Program-made: the position numbers and the translations under genes
In this document: positions 23,079-33,775 of the stretch, piece by piece
Numbering within the stretch: position 1 is the first letter of the stretch
Layout of the letters: each line of letters begins with the position of its first letter
Assembly: GCA_905250115.1 (NCBI GenBank)
Contig: CAJNOI010000041.1
Span: forward strand, 265,606-329,605
Direction: 5' to 3'
DNA: 64,000 nt
Origin: Adineta steineri
Taxonomy: Eukaryota; Rotifera; Eurotatoria; Adinetida; Adinetidae
Notes under the pieces: model-generated
What the model was told of the DNA's origin: nothing
The model's input: only the letters and a program-made list of their open reading frames with translations
The model's database searches: none

Positions 23079-26000
23079 ATGAGTACAACAATTAAACCAC
23101 GATATATGGAGAAGTATAATCGTCAAAAATTGATTGGTTCAGGTGCTTTTGGTCAAGCATGGTTAGTTCAAGCTAAAATCGATGGAAATCAATTAGTTAT
23201 GAAAGAAATAAAGATTGCTAAAGTGAAAAAATTCATTGTATCAATAAAAAATTTCAATCATAGTTTTTTTTTATTCTTAGATGACAAACAAAGAACGTGA
23301 TGACGCAAGAAAAGAAGTATACTTGAAAAAATGCTTAATTTTATGAAAATAAAAATTTATTATAGGTTGAAGTTCTAGAAAAAATGAAGCATCCATATAT
23401 TGTATCTTATACGGAATCATTTGAAGGTATTATTTAACATATTAACTTAATTGTAAAAGAAAGTATAGATTAAATCAATACATAAGATTCATTTTCCAGA
23501 CTGAATATTAAATGAAAAATAATTGCTTATATTCATAGTGAATATTTTTCTCCTCCTCTTGAGAAAATACTTGTAGAGAATAGTGTTCAATATTTTATTA
23601 TTTGTATCCCATGTGAAATTTATAAGATTTCAAATTATTCTATTAATAGATGCAACAAGTTTATATATTATAATGGATTATTGTGATGGTGGTGATTTAC
23701 ATTCTCGTATACAAGCTCAACGTGGTATTCTATTTAATGAAGATTTAATACTTGATTGGTTTGTTCAGATAACATTAGCACTTAAACATGTACATGATCG
23801 AAAAGTACTTCATCGTGATATCAAATCTCAAGTAAATTTGAAAGAAAATTTTAAATTAAAAAATATTCATTTAATTTTTAGAATGTATTTTTAACAAGTG
23901 ATGGCTCAGCTAAATTAGGTGATTTTGGTATTTCAAAAGTATTAAATAAGTAAACGACAAGATATTTTTCTTTTATAATCTATTTAAAAATATTCTTTGC
24001 TTTTTAGTACATGTGAATTAGCACGTACACAAATTGGTACACCTTATTATTTATCACCAGAAATATGTCAACAAAAACCGTATAATAATAAATCTGATGT
24101 ATGGAGTCTTGGTTGTGTTTTATACGAAATGACAACATTAAAACATGCAGTAAATAAAATTAGATTGAAAAATTTTTTTTTATTTATTTTGCTTGTAGTT
24201 TGATGCTGATAATATGAATGGTCTTATTATGAGAATTGTTCGGTAATAGATAATTTATTTTTTTCAAGTTGAAATTTTGTTATATTTTAAAATTTTTCTT
24301 AGTGGATCATTCAATCCTATACCTGCAAGATATAGTGGTGATTTACGAATTTTAATAGCATCAATGCTTAAACGTGAACCAAGGTAAAACGAAATGAAAG
24401 TAATTATTTAAATAATTATCTATTTCATCATATATATAGAGAACGCCCATCTGTAACTACAATTTTACGTAAACCATTTATTAGCAAACGAATTTTAAAC
24501 CACCTACCAGAAGAAGTAATAATACTATTTATATAAATGTTTAATAATATTGTGTATTCTATAGAAACTTAAAGAAGAATTTAGCCATACTGTATTACAT
24601 GATAAAAAACCATCTATTAATCTTGTACAACCAAATTCAAATTCATCACCATCATCTCGTCCACTTACAGTTCCAAAACCAAATGGTATAGTTCCACCAC
24701 CACCACCACCGCCAATTTCTGTACGTCGAAGTTCAGTTGCACCGAGAATATCCCCTCAAGAACCAGTCAAAGCATCCAAAGGTCCAATTATTGCTAAACG
24801 TCCAAATTCAGCTGTTCGTTCTGTAAATCGGTTTGTATAATATACTAATAAAAAACAAGGCAATGAATCAATATTTTCATTTTAATAGAATATCAAAAGA
24901 AAAGAAATCAATTGATGTTAAACCACAACCAATTCTATCAATTGATAAAGAAAATGAAATTGAAAAACGACGTAATGCACTTGCTAAACAACGAGCAACA
25001 CGTGAAAATCAGATTCAAATCGATGTATGTAAAAAAACTAAATAAAATTGAATTAATTATTCTTTTGATTCAGGCGGAAAATTTTGCAAAGAGACAGCAA
25101 GCATCGATTGAAAAACAAAGAAAATCAGCTATACAACGAGATCGAGAACTTCGTCGAATAGAAATACCGAAGAATTTCTCCGTATAGAAATAAATTTAAT
25201 TATTTGTTAATATCAATTATGAAATTTGATTGTTTTTTCAGGACCAGTCAGATTCTAGCACTCTACGCGAGGCATTACCAGTATTCCTACCGGTATGTAA
25301 ATAAATCCTATATTTTATTACAAGAGTAATCGAAATGTCTTTTTTTCTTATAGCACAAAATGAATCAAATATCTAATCCATCATTAGATAAAAAGCCAGT
25401 ATGTTTAATCTTTTAACATATTATTTTTTCTTTTCTAAAAAAAACTTTTCAGGCTGTTGTAGTCCCGAGTTCTAATGCAGAAAAATGCAGTGATGATGTT
25501 CAAAATCGTAAACAATTCTTTGAGCAAAAAATAGCTGAAAATTTAAAGAAAATGGATCAATGGAATAAAAGTATGTATTGAAAATAAACATGAAAACTAA
25601 TTCTTCAACTCATTTAACTTTAGTCGATCAAGTAGAAAAGCCAGTTGTCAATCTTCATAATGAACCAATGTAAATATAAAAAATTTATTGTAAAATCTAT
25701 TTAAAATTATTTTTAGTGAAAACAACAATTCGCCACTATTAAAAAAACGACTTCCACTCCGTTTAAATAAAGTACGTGCTGGAATATTTAATCAAAATCT
25801 TCAACAAGTTCGTCAAACGAATCTTATTAATAAACGAGACATGCTTGGAGAACTTTTGATGAAAGGATTGGAACAAGAAGTAAATATATTAAACAAAAAT
25901 ATTTATTCTTTAAATTTTATTCGAATAGAAACAAAATCAAGTAGCTTTTAAAAAAATTCAACCTGCTGATAATAATCTGAATATTCTTCCGATAAGGTTT

Positions 26001-27496
26001 GTTTCCATAACTTGAATAGAATATTTCGAAATATATTTTTAGTTCTGAACAAGAAAAAAGAAAAGCAGTTTTAAAAAAACTTAATGAAAAAATTGTTCGA
26101 GAAGGTTGGCAAGAGTATGGTGCATCACCTAACGCACATTTATTATACCAACAACGACAGATTAATCCTTCAGTTGTTAATCATTATACACCAACAAATA
26201 ATTCGCCTAGTAAGCAAAGTGAAACATAATCTTTTAATAACTAATTTAATTTAACATAGATTCAAATGTGCCTAATCTAATGATAGTTGGTCAACCAATG
26301 AATATTATTAATGGAAATGGCTCTAATCGACAACAACCGTCTGATGCATCGCGAGGAACAGTAATTAGTGTATTAGAACGTGCTCGTGCTCAGGATCATC
26401 TAAGATCAGATATAAAAAATTCAATAGAAGATAATGAAACATCAGATATTAGTTTAATAAATTTAGCAAAAAGACTTGATCCAACTAATAAAAATGATAC
26501 TTATGTTTTACCTAATTTAATCGAATCATCGAATCCAACATGTGATATATCCAATAAGCCTATAAAATCTGATCTTGTTGTCGAAGATTTAGATGCAACA
26601 TTAATTACTCAAGTCAAAGAAGATGATGAGAAAGAGTAAATACATATACATATTTTATCCATTCTATTAATTATAATTTTTATATTTATCAATAGAAGTA
26701 CATTACTATCTGATGATTTCGATCTTCTAGAAGGTTTAACTACTGGTCATTTTGATGCAAAGAGTAAACTAGTAAGAAATATTTTTTTTTGTTCTTTGAT
26801 TGAAGAATTTCTAAATATTAAATAAGACACAAATCAATTAAAATGTAATAAACTAATTTTATTTCTAGCTTCTACGAACAGTTTCGAATCCTGAATTACA
26901 CATGATCGATGAACGTATAGATACAACAATTAATGGAGCATTTAAAATTACTAGAAGTCTATCTGAACTCGAAGAAACAAATATTATCACTCAGCCATCA
27001 GAAAAAACAATTGTTAACAGTACAAATTTCGAAAGTAATAATAATAGTAATTCATCATCAAATGATGAAACTGTAAAACTTGATGATGAACAAACATTAT
27101 CATCGACGATACAAAATTGTTCAAATGATGATGATGAAAGTAAGCTGAAACAAACAACAAATGAATTATTTTTAAAAACAGATGAAGATGATGTTGATGA
27201 TGATAATGATGATGACGATGTTTGGTGTAATCAAGTAGATGAAGATAATCTTGAACATTGTGTCAAACTTAATCAAGAAAGAATAGAACAATTACGTCAA
27301 ATTCTTGGTTATGAAATATTTCATAATCTTCATCAAGCATTTCAAGTAAAATAAAATTTTTTATTTTCATTTTTCAATATTATTCATTTTTTTCTAGGAA
27401 GGTGAAACAGATATACAGGTTCTAAAAACTTTTATACCACAAGATAAACATTACTTATTAGATTCAGATGTTTTACTAATTTTATCTTCTATATGA
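23079..27496 (+). CDS. NEK1: NEK1-like serine/threonine kinase
   Basis: Twenty-three exons: 23079-23222, 23281-23316, 23366-23426, 23650-23831, 23882-23949, 24008-24149, 24199-24242, 24303-24383, 24440-24515, 24565-24830, 24889-25024, 25074-25181, 25242-25292, 25354-25398, 25453-25570, 25624-25669, 25717-25879, 25929-25996, 26043-26209, 26260-26635, 26696-26771, 26869-27345, 27398-27496; total 1009 residues. The N-terminal kinase domain has the glycine loop [12 protein letters not shown], the lysine in VMKEIK, the catalytic HRDIKSQN, the DFGISK segment and [20 protein letters not shown], which is nearly the NEK1 signature. A proline run (PPPPPPP), a basic Lys/Arg/Gln-rich predicted coiled coil and long acidic Ser/Asn/Asp-rich segments follow. 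The conserved end ([14 protein letters not shown] then a Leu-rich tail) resembles NEK1. Expected role: centrosome/cilium and DNA-damage signalling. Introns are mostly 48-60 bases. Confidence 0.93.
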
Positions 27497-27790
27497 TTAA
27501 TAATTATGAAAGAAATTCTCTGCAATAACTGTGTTGTTTGTGATATTAATATTATTTCCATAAAAAAATTTTTTTTTTTTTGTGTATTCATTCATTCTAT
27601 GAAAATATTTGTATAATTTCATTTGTTTTTCATGGTAATATTATAAATTTTCCGAATAAATAATCAGTATCCAATAGCCGTATGGCTTTGTTTTATATTT
27701 AAATCTTTGTTTAAAATTTTTAGAAGTATCTGTACGTATGGGAACTAAAAGACTTAATAACTGTTGATTGATTGTGCCATTAGGTAGAGA
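27391..27790 (+). repeat. Duplication unit A: intact NEK last exon plus decayed paraoxonase first exon
   Basis: Starting at TTTCTAGGAAGGTGAAAC, this stretch contains the functional last NEK exon and its 3' UTR with the words TGTGTATTCATTCATTCTATGAAA. At about 27660-27790 it then carries a degenerate version of the first exon of the downstream paraoxonase gene. For example, the stretch around TGGCTTTGTTTTATATTT and GACTTAATAACTGTTGATTG corresponds to GGTCTTGTTTGATATTAT and GACTTGATAAGTGTCGATTA in the intact gene. The same two elements recur in the same order at about 28990-29300. Homology was judged by eye, and the paraoxonase part is the weaker half. Confidence 0.6.
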
Positions 27791-29149
27791 TATTCTGTCA
27801 GATTAACTGAAAATTTTACAAAAATTTATTTGAATAAGTTAAGCTTTTGAATTGTTTATTAGAAAAGCATTACTAATATGTATGATATTCATTGCAGATC
27901 GATTGTGAACTCAAATAAAGCGAAGTCAGTTAAAATGTTAGGTTAGAATGCAAAGGGATATATAAGACACTATGCTGCAGATTCGTGATTTTTACCTGTG
28001 CTTGCTCTTCGCTTTTTTAAAATCATTAATTTATCGCTATTTAACTGTAATCCAACATAATGAAGTTTATTATCAAAAAAGGATATCAAATACTCTAATA
28101 TTCGATAAAAAATGTGTTATGCTTTTTAACCTATATGATAATTGCCAACCTCTTGAGCTGAGATACACATCAACAGTAGTGTTACGCTTCCCTGCTTTTA
28201 GATTTTTCTTCAAAATAAAAAAAATATAACCATAATCTATTGTGCACTCTCCCGTCTGCTTTGAATACCTCAGTACGCCCCTGCACATTAGATAATCATT
28301 ATTTCTGACATCTCAGTAGTGAAAAATGTAAAAAACAACCACCTATTTACTAAAAATTACGGTCTAACCAATCCTCGATGTTTTGATCATGCAAAAATAT
28401 AATTTGTACAAAGAAAAAAACAGTAATATATGCATTCGTGGTTGTATTTTATTCAAGCAATCAATCTTTTCATTATAAAAAGAAAAAGAAAATATATGTA
28501 TAACATCGATACATACCGCATAGAGAAAGAAAAGCAATATATAATATAGTTACGCATCGATGAAACGAACCCGAGTGTTTTAATATTTACATAGTCTCAC
28601 CTTGGAAAAGGTATTGATGAGGTACTATACTCAGTGCTACGGAAATAAATATAAAACATTTATCTACGCATATCTCTAAATGGTAAAGTTAAATTAAACT
28701 ATTTCTTTTATTTTTGTTAATATTATTTGAATACCATCAAGGTATACTATTTCCAGTACAATTGAAAATCAAGCTGACCTATATAGTCGTTATTATTTTC
28801 TTTCCAGCTTTAATGGATATTATGAAGAAACAATCTTTATAAGTTTATCTAAATCAAAATTGTCATCCAATTATAATGCAAATCAATATCTATTGGTTTA
28901 AATTTCGAAAATAACAGTAATCTATCAATTGAATTTATTTACTTAAGATTACAATGATGGTATTTTACATGATTTTAAAAATGCAAATAATTTATTTTTC
29001 TAGGAAGGTGAAACGGATATATAAGTTCTTAAAAATCTAATTGTATTGTTTGTAATATTAATGAAGAATGTTTTTTTTGTGTATTTATTCATTCATTCTA
29101 TGAAATTATTTGTTTTTCTTGACAATATTATAGATTTTCAACCTAGACC
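27497..29149. other. Intergenic region between NEK and paraoxonase with duplicated remnants
   Basis: Holds the NEK 3' UTR, a decayed copy of the paraoxonase first exon (about 27660-27790), then about 1.2 kb of unrecognised AT-rich sequence and a truncated copy of the NEK last exon with its 3' UTR (about 28990-29140). A somewhat more GC-rich patch near 28140-28290 is open on both strands but encodes nothing I recognise, and may be a mobile-element remnant. Confidence 0.5.
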
Positions 29150-29300
29150 ATGCTTCAATCAATGATTTTGCGGTCTTGTTTGATATTATTCATAGGACTT
29201 TTTGTAAAATATCTAGTAGATATTGGAATATTTCGACGTATTAAAAATAAAGGACTTGATAAGTGTCGATTACTTATACCACCCAATGGAAGTAATGTAT
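28990..29300 (+). repeat. Duplication unit B: truncated NEK last exon plus intact paraoxonase first exon
   Basis: The sequence TTTTCTAGGAAGGTGAAAC recurs here and keeps the NEK exon splice acceptor. The reading frame ends at a TAA after seven codons instead of continuing into the conserved kinase tail. The following 3' UTR words (TGTGTATTTATTCATTC, CTATGAAA, CAATATTATA) also match the NEK 3' UTR. The intact first exon of the paraoxonase gene starts at 29150, directly after this remnant, so the paraoxonase promoter and 5' UTR overlap old NEK 3' UTR sequence. Confidence 0.65.
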
Positions 29301-30580
29301 TAAATTAATCAATATATTTACAAATTTTAATTGTAGAAGGACAAGCGTTTGAAGATTTTGCAATTGATTATGACAAAGGTGTTGCTTATATGGCTGGTGA
29401 TGAACGTACATGGTGGCATACGTTAAGTATATCGCTTGCAAATAAGCATAAACTAGGAAAAGTGTATCAATTTAATATTGAAACTGAAAAATTTCAAAAA
29501 TTAAAGTTAACTAATTATCCATATGATCATTTTCATCCATTGGGTGTTGGTTTATTACAAAGAAAAAATAATCTAGTAAGATTAATAGAATATTTAAATA
29601 TGATCTTATTGAAAATTATATGTTTAGTTATTTATGACAAATCATCGAGTAGATAAAGGAAAAGTTATAGGAGCTGTTGATATCTTTGAAGTTATTTCAA
29701 CAAAAAAACAACATCAATTAAAATGGATTGATTCAGTTGTTCATCCACTGTTTACAGGTAATACATTTTAATTGAAAAGATAAGTTAATATTAATTCATT
29801 TGTGAATAAAATAGTACCGGATGATGTATTACCAATTAACGAAAATGCATTTTATGTAACAAATATTTTTCATTATCGTGCTGATAAATCTAGTTTCTTG
29901 CATAAATTTGAAGTTTACACTCAACGTCCTTGGACAGATTTATTATTATGTACAAAGACGAACAAATGGCAATGCAAAAAAGTAAATTAATAATTTTAAT
30001 TTAAGTAAAACTTTCGATATATTTAGATTTGTGATTCATTTGCCGGAGGTAATGGCATTGCAGCCTCATCAGATTTCAATACTATTTATGTAGCTGAAAC
30101 TCTTATAAGAGCAGTATGTTAAATTTTATTTTTAAATATTTTAAAAAAATATATTTTATTAGATTCGTGTGTATCAACGTAATACAAAAACTAATTTATT
30201 AACTCATATTAAAAATTTATATGTTCCATTTTTTTTGGATAATCTTATTGTTAATGATCGCGATCAACTTATTGTTGCTGGTCATCCAAAAGCTATACAA
30301 TTTGCTTTACATGAAAAAGATCATCGAAAAAATCGTGCTCCATCTGAAATAGTAATCTTTACTAATCCAAAATCAAGTAAATTTCAATTTCTTTCATATA
30401 TATATAAATATACTTTTTTATATAATATTAGGTTCAACATATGAAACTTTATTACTTACAAATGGTGAAATTCTTTCAGCATCAACTGTTGCTGGTACAT
30501 ACAAACAAAAATTCCTTGTTGGTGCTTTATGTGATCAAGGAATTTTAGTATGTCAAAATCAATTAAAACTCAAAAAATAA
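29150..30580 (+). CDS. PON-like: Paraoxonase/arylesterase-like protein
   Basis: Seven exons: 29150-29291, 29337-29575, 29628-29757, 29815-29981, 30027-30113, 30163-30376, 30432-30580, giving 375 residues. A retained N-terminal hydrophobic anchor (residues 5-27) is followed by the six-bladed beta-propeller typical of paraoxonases. Recognisable blocks are FEDFAIDYDKGVAYMAGDER, HFHPLGVGL, LLFMTNHRVDKG, FAGGNGIAASSDFNTIYVAE, LDNLIVNDRDQLIVAGHP and STVAGTYKQKFLVGALC. They line up with human PON1 (NPHGIS, LLVVNHP, FANGINISPDGKYVYIAE, LWVGCHP, STVASVYKGKLLIG). Several calcium-site residues (Asn/Asp in FAGGNG and LDNL) are present. Family members hydrolyse lactones and aryl esters, usually on the cell surface or in secretory compartments. 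Substrate cannot be predicted. A TTATAG acceptor lies just upstream of the ATG. Confidence 0.88.
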
Positions 30581-31092
30581 TACTCTATTAACTATTGAAC
30601 AACATAAACATGTTGTATTTAACTTGTGAAAAAACATAATCATCTTTTTTTTATTTAAAATTTAGATATTAAATTAATTTTTTAAAGATAAAAAAGAAAT
30701 TATTATAAGATTGTTGATTTAAATGGTATACTTTGAAAAAATTGCTATCACGTTTTTTTACGTAAAGTAATTCAAGATACAGATAACAACATTTCAATTA
30801 AAAGATGTAGTACCCCATCAGAGAGATCCATTTCCTTATGTTCATATTATACAAGACATTATCTAGTTTTGTGATATGAGTAATATGAGATGTTAAATTT
30901 TTTTCATTGTTTGTGAATGATTAATTTTTTTACGCAATATGCAAAAAAAGAATCTTTGTATGTGTTTTTTGTTTGCTATAATGACACAGTGATAAAAAGA
31001 CTTTGGTAAAGTGTTATGAAAGATAAGAATATATGTTACTAATATAGTTTACCTTGAAAATTTTATTTTGAATAAAACAATTTTTTGACTTC
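30581..31092. other. Intergenic region
   Basis: AT-rich sequence between the paraoxonase stop and the next start codon. I see no gene or RNA. It should contain the paraoxonase 3' end and the promoter of the intronless gene at 31093. Confidence 0.5.
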
Positions 31093-31710
31093 ATGTCTTC
31101 TCAAACGACCCACACTGCTCAACCTACAGAAACAAGAGGTATTCGGATATTTGTACGTTCCGCATATCCAACTAAATACAATTTTGCTGTCGAAAATTAT
31201 AATGCTGTATCTGTTGTTCACAAAGCAACTATGCGTGGTGGTCGTTTACTTTTATTTCGATCGATAGTAGCTGTAGTTTGGATTATAGCAATGGTGTTTG
31301 CAATTCTTGCTCTCATAAGTGCAGGTTTTGTCACTATGACTATATTACTTAGTGCGCTTTACTTGGCATTAACAATTTATAATGCATACGTATTCTTTAA
31401 TAATCGTGATCTTTTAAGAGCAACACGTTTATTACGAGCTAAAACTGCCGGTCCGGATGGTCGTGATTTTGAATGGGTAAACGTACCAATTGATTCACGT
31501 AGTGCAAATGAAAGATTAGCTGCTGTTGAACAATCTGCCTTAGACAGTGTACGAAAAGAATTTGTTGGAAGTAATAAAAGTGAAATTGAATGTATGGTTT
31601 ATACAAAACGTTATGCTGATACATATCCTATATTTCCTAAAGAACTTCTTCTACATTTCATTGCATTTTCGGGAGCTGTTATAATTGGTATTATAATGGC
31701 AGCACTTTAA
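31093..31710 (+). CDS. Intronless multi-spanning membrane protein, unknown family
   Basis: A single exon of 205 residues, unusual in this intron-rich window. A polar N-terminal region of about 54 residues (Ser/Thr-rich, then IRIFVRSAYPTKYNF) leads to two closely spaced hydrophobic segments (about residues 56-98: SIVAVVWIIAMVFAILALIS and FVTMTILLSALYLALTIY). A soluble loop with many charged residues follows, and a third hydrophobic segment ends the protein (LLLHFIAFSGAVIIGIIMAA). The last segment lies at the extreme C-terminus like a tail anchor. I do not recognise the family. A second ATG frame 8 bases upstream is only a shadow. The coding bias matches neighbouring genes, so I believe it is real. 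Confidence 0.75.
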   Translation: MSSQTTHTAQPTETRGIRIFVRSAYPTKYNFAVENYNAVSVVHKATMRGGRLLLFRSIVAVVWIIAMVFAILALISAGFVTMTILLSALYLALTIYNAYVFFNNRDLLRATRLLRAKTAGPDGRDFEWVNVPIDSRSANERLAAVEQSALDSVRKEFVGSNKSEIECMVYTKRYADTYPIFPKELLLHFIAFSGAVIIGIIMAAL

Positions 31711-31885
31711 ATTGATTTTTAAAATATTTATTTCTATCATTTTTTTTAAAATAAAATAAATAGAAATTTATCTAGCAAAAATTTTAACACCATGCTGAAT
31801 AATGAGAAAATAAAGATGAAGATTGTTCATAGCACAATAAAATTTACAATATACTCTGTCATGGAAATTAAAGAGAAAGATAAGA

Positions 31886-32760
31886 TTAAAATGGCGGAAC
31901 AGATCGACATATTTTACAAATATTAGGTCCATTTTCATTCAAGACATTCGTTGTTTTACAACAAACACATGTATAAGTAAGACCACGAGAATTCATACTT
32001 ACCGATGCACTCCGTCCAACAGGTCGATGATTATTAGCTAAGTATGGTGTAGATGTAGGTGACGATGTATATGGGGGCATATATTGACGAGGGATGGACA
32101 TCGTATAACTTGGTTCTAAAAAGAAGAAATCAATAAATATTTCTATTATTAAAAAATTAAAATTATTTTACGTTGTTGAAATGAGCTATATAGGCTATGA
32201 CTTGGTGATGGAGCAGTAGGTGCTTTAGGTATTTGATTATCTCTATTTGGTACAATGAATAATAATGAATCCCAATTAATATTTTTTGAATTTGATGTAT
32301 CAACATGAGCTTGTTCATTACATTGACGAATTGTTAAATTAAGTTTAATTAATTGTTGTTTTATTCGATTGAGATCATCTTCAATATAACTTTCAGTTTT
32401 TTGTTTTTGTTGTAAAACTTGTGAAATTTGTTCGAGTTCATTTCGAATATTTTGATTTGTTTCTGAAACAATTTTTTTAATATTATTTCGAGCTTCTAAT
32501 GCAATACGATCAATATTTGCATGCATTTCATTTTGCCATCGATTAATTTCATCTGAGCAAGGATCTAGATTTGATAAAGAATTATTAATTAATTCCATAA
32601 GTTCATTTCGACGATTGAAAAGATCATCTAATTCAAGTGCTAATCCATCGCGATGTTTTTTTAAACATGGAAAACAAAATGTACGTTGACAACCAGCACA
32701 TAATGTTCCACCTGGTTGAGTACTACATAGAGTACATAACGTTGATGTATTAAATGACAT
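31886..32760 (-). CDS. B-box-like zinc finger, coiled-coil protein with C-terminal CxxC ribbon
   Basis: Two exons: 32760-32172 and 32115-31886, giving 272 residues. The N-terminus carries a compact zinc-binding cluster: CTLC, then CAGC, FCFPC and a following His (KKHRDG), as in B-box or related treble-clef fingers. Residues 40-170 are rich in Asn, Gln, Glu and Leu with heptad spacing and should form a coiled coil. A Pro/Ser-rich linker follows, and the end is a second cysteine pair module: CVCCKTTNVLNENG then CKIC. The architecture recalls TRIM-type scaffolds without a RING or SPRY domain. The gene sits beside a paralogue and an OTU deubiquitinase whose C-terminus carries the same kind of ribbon. 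Function is unknown; a ubiquitin-pathway role is inference. Confidence 0.8.
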
Positions 32761-32898
32761 TATCTAAAAAAATCATAGAATCAAATTTATTTCGCGAAAA
32801 ACAAAATAATCATAAAAGATAAATCTAACACAATTCAATTAATATCTGTATTTTAATTTCCTGATTATTATATCATAAAAAAACCCTGTTTGTTTGTA

Positions 32899-33765
32899 CT
32901 ATGCATCTGATGTATGAGGAAGAAATGGATCCGAATCGAGTATTGTAAAAGTTGAATAATTAAATGGATCATTATTTAAAAAAGGATTTGCTTGTGTATT
33001 ATTCGAAATCGTTGTTTCGGATTTTAAATTCGAATTTTCTTTTAATAATGATGAACCATATGAAGTAAGAGTAATTGGTTCAAACATTACAGATGTATCA
33101 TGTTTTAAATTTATTTGTTTATCTCGATCATTAATATTTATATATTTAGTTTTAATAAGTTTTCGTAAATTATTCCAAATTTTCTCTTGAGAACTTTCTT
33201 GTTCATTATTTAATTCTGATAAATTAAAACGATTTCCCATGAATTTTTTATCGGCTGTAACATAGATTAATGAATTCCAATCTACTTTATTAGTTGCTGA
33301 ATAATTTATTCGAATTTTTTCATTAATATGTTTAATAGTATGATCTAATTGTTCTAATTGATGTTTGACTCGAACAACATCATTATCTAAATAATTTTTT
33401 TCCTGTTGACGTTGTTCCATATCAATAGCAAGTTGATCTAATCGAGAACGAATATCAACCATATTCTTTGTCATCATTTCATGCGTAGTTTGTCGAGCAT
33501 TTTCAGCAATTTGTTGAATACGTGTTATAATTTCTTGTTCCCATTGATCTATTGTAGTTAAACATGGATGTTCTTGTTCTGTTTGCCAAGTTGATTCAAT
33601 AATATTAAACGATTCTTTTAATTCTTTTTGAACACCAATTAATTGTTCAAAATGTTTTATAAGTTCTTCATGATGTTTATTCATACATGGTAAACAATAT
33701 AACCGATGACATCCTTCACAACGTGTATTACTTTTTCGTTCATTACAGCATGTGAATATCCGCAA
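32899..33765 (-). CDS. B-box-like zinc finger, coiled-coil protein, paralogue of its neighbour
   Basis: An open frame of 288 codons in one exon, paralogous to the gene just downstream. The finger reads CCNERKSNTRCEGC, LYCLPC then NKHHEEL, followed by a long Gln/Glu-rich coiled coil (about residues 35-160, with VDWNSLIYV corresponding to INWDSLLFI in the paralogue). The C-terminal 100 residues differ: they are Asn/Ser-rich with NPF and DPF motifs (ANPFLNNDPF), which in other proteins bind EH-domain or clathrin-adaptor partners. There is no C-terminal CxxC ribbon. No in-frame ATG precedes the first zinc ligand. The only nearby ATG (33775-33773) is out of frame by one base across a TTTT run, so the true start is either in an undetected upstream exon or lost. 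Confidence 0.7.
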   Translation of the reverse strand: MRIFTCCNERKSNTRCEGCHRLYCLPCMNKHHEELIKHFEQLIGVQKELKESFNIIESTWQTEQEHPCLTTIDQWEQEIITRIQQIAENARQTTHEMMTKNMVDIRSRLDQLAIDMEQRQQEKNYLDNDVVRVKHQLEQLDHTIKHINEKIRINYSATNKVDWNSLIYVTADKKFMGNRFNLSELNNEQESSQEKIWNNLRKLIKTKYININDRDKQINLKHDTSVMFEPITLTSYGSSLLKENSNLKSETTISNNTQANPFLNNDPFNYSTFTILDSDPFLPHTSDA

Positions 33766-33775
33766 AAGATGACAT

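Noticed and set aside
27972..28288. Open frames on both strands between NEK and the paraoxonase gene
   Set aside because: No similarity, no splice support and opposite-strand overlap; more likely degenerate or mobile-element sequence.
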